Below are positions 1 through 5,222 of a stretch of DNA of 5,222 nucleotides, piece by piece; position 1 is the first letter of the stretch, and every line of letters begins with the position of its first letter. Below the pieces are notes generated by a model that ran no database searches, was not told the origin of the DNA, and saw only the letters and a program-made list of their open reading frames with translations. The translations under genes were made by a program, and so were the position numbers. The DNA is from Verrucomicrobiales bacterium (GTDB lineage Bacteria > Verrucomicrobiota > Verrucomicrobiia > Limisphaerales > UBA9464): contig DLVS01000427.1 in the NCBI GenBank assembly GCA_003445095.1, forward strand, positions 1 to 5,222. The letters run 5' to 3'.

Positions 1-245
1 AATTTGATCTCATCTTCAAGCGCATCCTGTCGCCCGCGCTTCCCTATTTGACTGATCCATTCCGCCAACAGTCCGGGGCGATCAACCATTGGGACGATGG
101 TCACGGCGTCTATGTCGATGATCCGAACGGCCACTTAATGGAAGTGATCACGCGGCCTTACGGGTCCGGTGGAGGTGAGGCAAAGCATTCTCATCCATCA
201 TTTGATGGCGACAACTCGTGGCCCCAGGCGTATCACGATGAATAG
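1..245 (+). CDS. VOC family protein (glyoxalase-like), 3' end only
   Basis: The reading frame is open from the left edge (first full codon at base 3) to TAG at 243-245, giving 80 visible residues; the start lies outside the window. The visible part is the C-terminal half of a vicinal oxygen chelate protein. It has the run ADP-like TDPF, then GAINHWDDGHGVYVDDPNGH, then LMEVITRPYG. This matches the final beta-alpha-beta-beta-beta module of glyoxalase I / fosfomycin-resistance / dioxygenase relatives. The Glu of MEVIT is at the position of the usual metal-ligand glutamate, so a metal-dependent enzyme is likely. The family covers isomerases, thiol transferases and ring-cleaving dioxygenases, and the substrate cannot be read from this fragment. 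A hydrophilic His/Asp/Ser-rich tail of about 25 residues follows the domain. No terminator with a T run is seen after the stop. An internal TTG at 48 is not a plausible start because the domain continues upstream of it. Confidence 0.85.
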   Translation, partial: FDLIFKRILSPALPYLTDPFRQQSGAINHWDDGHGVYVDDPNGHLMEVITRPYGSGGGEAKHSHPSFDGDNSWPQAYHDE

Positions 246-396
246 TCGAACGGTACGCCGACCGTCGGAAGGAGCGCCGCTGATCTTTCTATGGGCATAC
301 GACGATGAGTAAGGCTTGAGAGGAGAATCACTCAATCGCAAATCCCATGAAGCTCGTTACGAAGACAAACAGCATCCTGATAGAGGTAGAGTCAAG

Positions 397-403
397 AAAG
401 GAG
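397..403 (+). promoter_or_regulatory. Shine-Dalgarno AAAGGAG that decides the start of the second VOC gene
   Basis: AAAGGAG ends one base before ATG 405 but seven bases before GTG 411. The spacing to the GTG is normal for ribosome binding, while the spacing to the ATG is too short to be used. This favours GTG 411 as the start codon. Confidence 0.7.
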
Positions 404-410
404 TATGACC

Positions 411-803
411 GTGAGAAATAAAGCCTGCTTTTTTGAGATCCCGGCTATGGATTTTCATAAGACCAAGACCTTTTATGAAAAGGTGTTCGACTGGAGGGTT
501 GAACTACACGGCGAAGACGGTGCGATGGCGCTCACGACAGCCGCGGACCAGGATTTCAATCCGATTGAAGTGGGAGGCATCAATGGTGGCTTCTACAAAC
601 GAAAATCCAAAGACGATCATCCGTCTGTAGGTGTCGAAACCGACTCCATCGACCAGACGCTCAAGGCCATAGAAAATGCCGGCGGGAAGGTCGTGACGCC
701 GAAGCATTCCCTCGGTGAACATGGGTTTATGGCCGACTTTGCGGATCCGGAAGGCAATGTGATGACGCTCTGGGAACGGCCGAGCAAAAATCAAGCCGCG
801 TAA
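411..803 (+). CDS. VOC family protein (glyoxalase/bleomycin resistance fold)
   Basis: A complete gene of 130 codons from GTG 411 to TAA 801-803, the usual length for a single VOC-domain protein. The first beta-alpha-beta module opens with CFFEIPAMDF followed by the helix KTKTFYEKVFDW, a classic VOC entry. The second module runs from HPSVGVETDSIDQTLKAIEN through GGKVVTP to FMADFADPEGNVMTLWE. The Glu of LWE sits at the typical metal-ligand position. Proteins of this type are cytoplasmic and usually dimeric or paired; the substrate is unknown. An ATG at 405 is in frame but lies one base after the AAAGGAG, so the GTG is preferred. The upstream neighbour is another VOC gene in the same direction across a 165-base gap. 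They may be cotranscribed, but the two proteins are divergent and not a recent duplication. No signal peptide or membrane segment is seen. Confidence 0.88.
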   Translation: MRNKACFFEIPAMDFHKTKTFYEKVFDWRVELHGEDGAMALTTAADQDFNPIEVGGINGGFYKRKSKDDHPSVGVETDSIDQTLKAIENAGGKVVTPKHSLGEHGFMADFADPEGNVMTLWERPSKNQAA

Positions 804-893
804 GAGCGATCGAGGTTCGTATCGTTCTGAACGGAGGAGCACCATAACTAGCACCGGAAGAAAAACACCGTGTGTCTATTGGTACTACTGTAA

Positions 894-921
894 GGCGGAG
901 CAAGCCGCGCGATTCTCCGCC
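894..921. repeat. Inverted repeat GGCGGAG/CTCCGCC
   Basis: Perfect 7-base arms at 894-900 and 915-921 are separated by a 14-base loop, about 90 bases after the VOC stop codon. It could act as a weak transcription stop or an RNA 3' end structure. No T run follows, so it is not a standard intrinsic terminator. Confidence 0.4.
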
Positions 922-946
922 ACAACCTTGGCCGGATTTATTTATA

Positions 947-961
947 GGGGTGGTGCACCCC
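947..961. repeat. Small hairpin GGGGTG-GTG-CACCCC
   Basis: Six-base perfect arms with a three-base loop directly follow an AT-rich run (TTTATTTATA, 937-946). There is no T run after the stem on the + strand, and the AT run gives no T tract on the - strand either. The role is unknown; it may be an operator-like or RNA structure element. Confidence 0.3.
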
Positions 962-1233
962 GCTCCGTGAGATCTTCGGTCCAAAAATAAGGCGATGTTT
1001 TGGTTGTCGAATTCGCCGTGATGGAGATTCCCTGCATTGGTGTGACCGGCAGACCTGAGTTCCAGCACATCGTCACGAGGGGTTAGGTTTTCTACGAACC
1101 GCCGCTGCAACGCTTCCACAGTGAAACAACACAAAGTTCCTCCCTGCCACAGCTTGGCAAGAACTGGCCTATAAAAATACCGAAAACCAGGGTTTGTGCT
1201 AGGTACAATCCAATCACCTAATGTTGTCCTTTA

Positions 1234-1256
1234 TAGAGTCAACCGTGTTGACTCTA
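1234..1256. promoter_or_regulatory. Perfect palindrome TAGAGTCAAC-CGT-GTTGACTCTA, candidate operator
   Basis: Two 10-base arms are exact reverse complements around a three-base centre. The right arm contains TTGACT, a good -35-like hexamer, and the left arm gives the same hexamer on the other strand. An AT-rich tract follows, but no -10 box at ideal spacing is clear. The site lies 50 bases before the GTG of the antitoxin-like remnant at 1307. That is where a self-regulated toxin-antitoxin operon usually has its operator. The alternative is a bidirectional terminator stem, but no T run follows it directly. Confidence 0.45.
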
Positions 1257-1306
1257 ACTGATTGGTTTTATTTGTAAAATAGTTTCCAGGGAATGTAGGA
1301 AAAATT

Positions 1307-1470
1307 GTGCCAACCACGACGATCAAACTGAGGACGACTCGGCGCGTGTCGTGGCGGTCTCGAATGGGGAGAGTGCCGATCTGAGCAAACGCAAGCGGCT
1401 GGTAATCGACGGTGCGAGGATGGAACGGAGGGAAATTGAAGAGACAGGGAGTAGAACCTTGAAGGGCTAG
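1307..1470 (+). pseudogene. Possible ribbon-helix-helix antitoxin remnant with a one-base frameshift
   Basis: A GTG at 1307 is preceded by AGGA (1297-1300) at six-base spacing and opens MPTTTIKL. This is the usual N-terminal beta strand of ribbon-helix-helix antitoxins of the VapB/CopG kind. That frame then stops at 1382-1384. Shifting by one base at about 1330 gives EDDSARVVAVSNG, then ESADLSKRKRLVIDGARMER, then a charged end, with TAG at 1468-1470. The joined product of about 54 residues has the strand, turn, helix, helix order of the fold. The switch falls exactly where intact relatives read TTIKL-P-E/D-D-L-KARV. Neither piece alone is a convincing protein. I infer a decayed DNA-binding antitoxin, supported by the palindrome just upstream and a possible PIN fragment downstream. 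The motif match is from memory of the family, so chance resemblance is possible. Confidence 0.35.
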
Positions 1471-1478
1471 GCCATCCC

Positions 1479-1571
1479 ATGTGGGAGTGCAAGGTCAAGC
1501 GGGTCGTCCTTGATACCATTGAGGTGTTGTCTGCTGCTGTGCAGAATCAGCAATCGCCTCATGCCGACCGG
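1479..1571 (+). pseudogene. Possible PIN-domain (VapC-like) N-terminal fragment
   Basis: ATG 1479 opens a 31-codon stretch closed by TGA at 1572-1574. Its run KRVVLDTIEVLSAAV resembles the first strand and acidic catalytic motif of PIN-domain ribonucleases, which usually read VVLDTNVLVSAL. The first catalytic Asp is present, but the conserved Asn after DT is replaced and a residue appears to be added (IE for N). The next 14 residues show no PIN similarity before the stop. It lies eight bases after the end of the antitoxin-like remnant, in the antitoxin-then-toxin order typical of vapBC. If the reading is right, this is a dead toxin relic. The short length makes it uncertain. Confidence 0.25.
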
Positions 1572-1580
1572 TGAACCGCG

Positions 1581-1748
1581 ATGAGATATGGGTTAACACT
1601 GGAGACGACGACAGTCACGCGATACAACGAGCTGGCGGGGCTACTGACCAAAGAAGTGGCGATTAATGACTTGTATCGGACCATCCACGGCGTCCTGGAG
1701 GCGAATATGGAGACCCGGAGCGAAAAGAGGCGAGAATATGAATCCTGA
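1581..1748 (+). CDS. Small ORF of 55 codons overlapping the kinase start, unknown function
   Basis: ATG 1581 is preceded by GGTGA (1570-1574) at six-base spacing, and the frame ends at TGA 1746-1748. The product is hydrophilic and looks helical: it starts MRYGLTLETTTVTRYNELAG and ends in a charged tail rich in Arg and Glu. I do not recognise a family. The last 11 bases overlap the kinase gene, which starts at 1738 in another frame, so translational coupling is possible. It is in the same frame as the PIN-like fragment, separated by the TGA at 1572. It could therefore be the tail of that decayed gene rather than an independent small protein. No signal peptide or membrane helix is visible. Confidence 0.35.
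   Translation: MRYGLTLETTTVTRYNELAGLLTKEVAINDLYRTIHGVLEANMETRSEKRREYES
1725..1730 (+). promoter_or_regulatory. Ribosome binding site AAGAGG for the hybrid kinase
   Basis: AAGAGG lies seven bases before ATG 1738, inside the preceding small ORF. It supports 1738 over the later in-frame ATG at 1765, which has no comparable site. Confidence 0.6.
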
Positions 1749-4700
1749 TCCGGCAAAATCGGGGATGTGCAACCAGAACGATTTCCTCCGCGGCGGCGGC
1801 GAAATGGGTGAACGCATGCGCATCTTCGACTGGTCGAAGACCCCCCTCGGGCCGGCGGCATGCTGGCCGCAGAGTCTGAGAAGCCTCCTCAGCATGATGC
1901 TGCCGTCGAAGGCGCAGATCATCCTGTTCTGGGGGCCGGAGTACGTCGTGTTCTACAACGATGCCTACCGGCCTGTGCTCGGCGCCAAGCACCCGCAGGC
2001 GCTTGGCCAGCCGGGAGGCGTGGCGTGGAAGGAGCTCTGGGACGCAGGCGCAAACCTGCACAGTCTGCTCGACGGCGTGATACGCACCGGCGAGGCATTC
2101 ACGGCCAAGGACATGATGTTCATCATGGAACGTCACGGTTTTGTAGAGGAAGCATACTTCGACGTCTCCTACGATCCGGTGCGCATCGAGTCGGGGGAGG
2201 TCGGCGGCGTCTATTGCATCGTGACGGAGACTACCGGCCGTGTGATAGGCGAGCGCCGACTTACCCTGCTGCGGGACCTCGCGGCGCGTAACGCGACCGC
2301 GCGCACCGCCCACGACGCCTGCGTACTCGCCATCGAAACGCTTGCCGCGAAGCCACACGACGTTCCGTTCGCCGCCGCCTACCTCGATGGTGAGCTTCAG
2401 GCTTGCACGCCCGGCATCCAATCCGAACAGCTACAGGAGCTGAAGATCGGGTCGGTAGGTAGGCTGGTGGTCGGGCTCAACTCGAAGCGGCCGTTCGACG
2501 AGCAATATCGCTCATTCCTTGAGCTGGTAGCGGATCAGCTCGATACCGCGATCGCGAATGCCCGAGCCTACGAGGCCGAACGCGAACGGGCTGAAGCCCT
2601 GGCGCAACTGGATCGGGCAAAGACGGCATTCTTTTCTAATGTTTCACACGAATTTCGGACGCCGCTCACGCTCATGCTCGGACCGGTGGAAGAACTCTTG
2701 GCCGGCCGTCATGGAGATCTGAAGCCCGACGCCAAGGATCAGTTAGAAACCGTCAACCGGAACGGCTTGCGCTTGCTTCGGTTGGTGAACAATCTGCTCG
2801 ATTTCTCACGCATCGAAGCGGGCCGCATACAGGCAAGGTATGAGGCGACGGACCTCGCGGCATTCACCGCGGAGTTGGCAAGTTCCTTCCGTTCTGCGAC
2901 GGAACGAGCCGGCCTCCGCCTCATCGTGGACTGTCCTCCTCTCTCAGAAACGGCGTACGTGGATCACGACATGTGGGAGAAGATCGTTCTTAATCTTCTC
3001 TCCAATGCCTTTAAGTTCACCTTTGAAGGGCAAATAGAAATCAGCCTTAAGCAAGGTCTGTCTGATCCATCTTGTCCATCAGGTGACAGGACAAACCGAA
3101 TAGACCAAAAAGATCAGATGGACGCGCACCATGTCACGCTGCGCGTTCGCGACACCGGCGTCGGCATTCCGGCTGAAGCGATACCCCATATCTTTGAACG
3201 GTTTTATCGAGTCGAGAACATGCAGAGCCGCACGCACGAAGGCAGCGGCATCGGACTGGCGCTCGTGCAGGAATTGGCCAAATTTCATAAGGGATCAGTG
3301 CGAGTCGAAAGCAGAATTGGCGAGGGTAGCACCTTCTTTGTGTCTGTCCCGCTGGGAAGCGCCCATCTGTCGCCGGAGAAGATCGGCCCTGGACGAACTC
3401 GCATCTCTACTGCAGTGGGTGCTGGTCCATTTGTGGAAGAAGCGCTCCGATGGATCCCGGAAGCAGATCGAGGCGATGAATCTGAAGAATTACTACGCCA
3501 TGAATGTCCGCCCGTCACCGCTCCGACGTCTGCACAGGAGGAGAAGCGCGATCGGCCGCTGATCGTGTTGGCCGATGATAACGCCGACATGCGTCACTAT
3601 ATTGGACGCTTGCTGGCTGAGCGATATCGTGTCATCTCTGCTCCGGACGGTGAGGCGGCCCTGTCTGTGGTACGGCGTGACAAGCCGGATCTCGTGCTTA
3701 GTGACATGATGATGCCGCGGCTCGATGGGTTTGGCCTGTTGCGCGCGATCCGAGAAGACGCGGCCTTGAAGACGATTCCGGTCATTCTTCTCTCGGCGAG
3801 AGCCGAGGAGGACGCGCGAATCGAAGGATTGAAGCACGGCGCGGACGACTATCTCATTAAACCGTTCAGTGCGAAAGAGTTGCTCGCCCGTGTGGAGGCA
3901 CATGTGCGGCTCGCGCAGGTACGCCGCGAATCCGAAGACGTGCTGCGTGAAAGCGAAACGCGATTCCGCACGTTCGCCGACAGTGCTCCGACTATGCTGT
4001 GGGTCACGGAGCCGGACGGTTCCTGCTCGTATTTGTCGCGCGGCTGGTATGAGCTTACCGGACAAACGGAGCAGACCGGCTTAGGGTACGGTTGGCTCGA
4101 TGCCATTCATCCCGATGATCGCGCGGCTTCCGGCGAACTCTTCCGTGCGGCCAACGACAAACACGAACCGTTTTCACTGGTATATCGCGTTCGCCGATCG
4201 GATGGAGAATATCGCTGGGCGCTTGACGCGGGCCGTCCGCGATTCGGGACCACCGGGGAGTTCCTGGGCTACATCGGCTCGGTCATCGACATCACCGAGC
4301 GCAAGCAGGTCGAGCAGCAGTTGCAAAACCATTCCGAGCGGTTGGCTACCGTGCTGGACGCGCAACGAACCATCGCCGGTGCCCACGTTGAATACACCGC
4401 CCTCTTAGATCTGATTCTCGAACGCATGATGCAAATAACCGGCGCAGAGGGCGCCAGCCTGGAAATGGTTGAGGAGAACGACATGGTGTACGAAGCGGCC
4501 GTGGGTATCGCGGCGTCGTTCGTCGGTTTGCGGTTGAAGGCGGTGAGCAGTTTGTCCGGTCTGTGCCATACGAGCGGCCAGTGCCAACGAGCCGACGACA
4601 CGGACACCGATCCACGTGTCGATCGAGAGGTCTGCCGCCGAATCGGACTTCGGTCCATGATCGTAATGCCGCTGCGATATGGCGAGGAGTCCTTCGGCGT

Positions 4701-5222
4701 CTTGAAAATAGTGTCGTCCCGCCCGTCGGCGTTCGGCGACGCCGTGGAACACACCTTGCGATTGATGAGCGAATTTCTAGGAATGACCATCGTGCGCAAG
4801 CGCGCCGAACAGGCGTTGTTGGAAAGCGAAACACGCTTCCGTACCTTTTTCGAAAATGCCGCCGTGGGTGCAGCGCAGATCAGTCCCGACGGTCGATTTA
4901 GACATGTCAATGAGCGATACTGCCGAATCACGGGGTATTCGCGGAACGAACTCCTCGGAAAGATGGGCCCGCATGACCTGGATCACCCGGATGATATCAA
5001 CGCGAATCGAACACGGGTCGCCGAGTTATTCAATCGAGGCACACCACATCTTGACTTCGAGAAGCGCTACATCCATAAGGATGGCCATACTGTGTGGGTG
5101 TCGGTCACGGTGGCGCCGATTCGAGACCACCAAGGGCGTACTGAATCGACCGCGACGATCATCCAAGATGTCACCGCTCGGAAGCAAGCGGAAACCGCGT
5201 TCCAGGAGCATGCAGAGCAATT
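1738..5222 (+). CDS. Hybrid sensor histidine kinase, PAS-GAF-HisKA-HATPase-REC-PAS-GAF-PAS, 3' truncated by window
   Basis: One frame without a stop runs from ATG 1738 to the right edge: 1161 full codons, C-terminus missing. Residues 19-171 are a PAS-like sensor with GGGEMG, DWSKTPLGP, WPQSLR, FWGPE and FYNDAYRPVLGAKHPQALG, the hallmark entry of a widespread soluble kinase family. Residues 172-275 are a GAF-like domain that looks shortened. HisKA follows at about 292-362 with SHEFRTPL and phospho-acceptor His304. HATPase_c (about 405-540) has the N box (Asn419, Asn423), DTGVGIP at 472-478, IFERFYR at 485-491 and GSGIGLALV from 502. A linker with FVEEALRWIP, typical of this family, leads to a receiver (about 608-727) with Asp613/Asp614, phospho-acceptor Asp656, Ser686 and Lys708. 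PAS (742-855), GAF (about 884-1019) and PAS (1033-1153) follow. No transmembrane segment is seen, so it should act in the cytoplasm by passing phosphate from His304 to Asp656. The signals and final output are unknown. Confidence 0.93.
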   Translation, partial: MNPDPAKSGMCNQNDFLRGGGEMGERMRIFDWSKTPLGPAACWPQSLRSLLSMMLPSKAQIILFWGPEYVVFYNDAYRPVLGAKHPQALGQPGGVAWKELWDAGANLHSLLDGVIRTGEAFTAKDMMFIMERHGFVEEAYFDVSYDPVRIESGEVGGVYCIVTETTGRVIGERRLTLLRDLAARNATARTAHDACVLAIETLAAKPHDVPFAAAYLDGELQACTPGIQSEQLQELKIGSVGRLVVGLNSKRPFDEQYRSFLELVADQLDTAIANARAYEAERERAEALAQLDRAKTAFFSNVSHEFRTPLTLMLGPVEELLAGRHGDLKPDAKDQLETVNRNGLRLLRLVNNLLDFSRIEAGRIQARYEATDLAAFTAELASSFRSATERAGLRLIVDCPPLSETAYVDHDMWEKIVLNLLSNAFKFTFEGQIEISLKQGLSDPSCPSGDRTNRIDQKDQMDAHHVTLRVRDTGVGIPAEAIPHIFERFYRVENMQSRTHEGSGIGLALVQELAKFHKGSVRVESRIGEGSTFFVSVPLGSAHLSPEKIGPGRTRISTAVGAGPFVEEALRWIPEADRGDESEELLRHECPPVTAPTSAQEEKRDRPLIVLADDNADMRHYIGRLLAERYRVISAPDGEAALSVVRRDKPDLVLSDMMMPRLDGFGLLRAIREDAALKTIPVILLSARAEEDARIEGLKHGADDYLIKPFSAKELLARVEAHVRLAQVRRESEDVLRESETRFRTFADSAPTMLWVTEPDGSCSYLSRGWYELTGQTEQTGLGYGWLDAIHPDDRAASGELFRAANDKHEPFSLVYRVRRSDGEYRWALDAGRPRFGTTGEFLGYIGSVIDITERKQVEQQLQNHSERLATVLDAQRTIAGAHVEYTALLDLILERMMQITGAEGASLEMVEENDMVYEAAVGIAASFVGLRLKAVSSLSGLCHTSGQCQRADDTDTDPRVDREVCRRIGLRSMIVMPLRYGEESFGVLKIVSSRPSAFGDAVEHTLRLMSEFLGMTIVRKRAEQALLESETRFRTFFENAAVGAAQISPDGRFRHVNERYCRITGYSRNELLGKMGPHDLDHPDDINANRTRVAELFNRGTPHLDFEKRYIHKDGHTVWVSVTVAPIRDHQGRTESTATIIQDVTARKQAETAFQEHAEQ
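3061..3123. repeat. AT-richer insert with nested inverted repeats inside the kinase ATPase domain
   Basis: This in-frame stretch encodes about residues 442-462 of the kinase, a polar loop between the N box and DTGVGIP where related kinases have only a short turn. Its base composition is richer in A/T than the flanks. TCTGATC (3061-3067) pairs with GATCAGA (3112-3118), and GTCCATC (3074-3080) pairs with GATGGAC (3117-3123). The pattern could be the scar of a small insertion or simply a loop free to drift. Confidence 0.35.

Larger units (their letters stand above)
804..1233. other. Intergenic stretch without a convincing gene
   Basis: About 430 bases between the second VOC gene and the palindrome. 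All forward frames are broken. A minus-strand open frame covers much of it, but it runs deep into the VOC gene and matches no family I know. The recognisable content is two short hairpins at 894-921 and 947-961. The last 60 bases are AT-richer, as expected of a regulatory region. I see no tRNA, rRNA, riboswitch or CRISPR repeat. Confidence 0.6.

Noticed and set aside
347..421. 24-codon ORF (MKLVTKTNSI...) overlapping the start of the second VOC gene
   Set aside because: It has no ribosome binding site at suitable distance and no recognisable product; it is probably chance.
727..1134. Minus-strand open frame of 135 codons from a TTG start, with GGGAGG upstream
   Set aside because: It overlaps the VOC gene end on the opposite strand, its second half is compositionally a shadow of that gene, and no family is recognised. 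A short segment (about 970-1130) looks somewhat protein-like, so a relic cannot be fully excluded.
1154..1180. Possible promoter TTGGCA ... TATAAA or a sigma-54 site
   Set aside because: The spacing is about 10 bases for the sigma-70 boxes and one base short for the sigma-54 GG/GC pair, so neither fits.
1860..2291. Plus-strand open frame of 143 codons in another frame of the kinase
   Set aside because: It is Arg/Gly/Ala-rich out-of-frame translation of the PAS-domain coding sequence, with no family match.
1663..2421. Minus-strand open frame of 252 codons opposite the kinase N-terminus
   Set aside because: It lies antisense to a well-conserved PAS domain and has no recognisable domain; long antisense frames are expected in GC-rich coding DNA.
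3949..4848. Near-identical ESETRFRTF segments at 3949-3975 and 4822-4848
   Set aside because: This is the common linker motif at the entry of PAS domains and is expected for two PAS units in one kinase, not a DNA repeat of interest.
3493..4931. Several long minus-strand frames opposite the receiver, PAS and GAF regions
   Set aside because: All are shadows of the kinase frame, which has clear catalytic motifs across the same span.

Overview
The window reads as a moderately GC-rich bacterial chromosome segment with every recognisable gene on the + strand. Nothing in it fixes the species. The style of the large sensor kinase and the VOC proteins is common in environmental lineages such as Nitrospirota, Proteobacteria and Myxococcota, so any placement here is a guess.

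Layout. Bases 1-245 carry the 3' end of a gene for a VOC (glyoxalase/bleomycin-resistance fold) protein. After a 165-base gap, a second, complete VOC gene lies at 411-803, most likely starting at GTG 411 rather than ATG 405. Bases 804-1233 hold no convincing gene, only two small hairpins. At 1234-1256 there is a perfect palindrome with 10-base arms. Between it and the kinase, about 1307-1748, lie short overlapping open stretches. They are best explained as the decayed remains of a small two-gene module: a ribbon-helix-helix antitoxin-like piece with a one-base frameshift, then a stretch resembling the start of a PIN-domain toxin, then a 55-codon ORF whose end overlaps the kinase start. This toxin-antitoxin reading is an inference from motif patterns.

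From 1738 to the right edge runs one uninterrupted reading frame of 1161 complete codons, still open at base 5222. It encodes a large, apparently soluble hybrid sensor histidine kinase. The order is N-terminal PAS-like domain, a strongly shortened GAF-like domain, HisKA with phospho-acceptor His304, HATPase_c, receiver with phospho-acceptor Asp656, PAS, GAF, PAS. All the key kinase and receiver residues are present. The sensory array after the receiver suggests that another output module, perhaps a second kinase core, lies beyond the window.

Working together. The VOC genes and the kinase are separated by more than 900 bases and show no sign of sharing an operon. Within the kinase, phosphate would pass from His304 to Asp656, with the flanking PAS and GAF domains sensing unknown signals. 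The strongest leads are the collapsed GAF domain, the probable relic toxin-antitoxin locus with its palindrome, and the AT-richer insertion in the ATPase domain.
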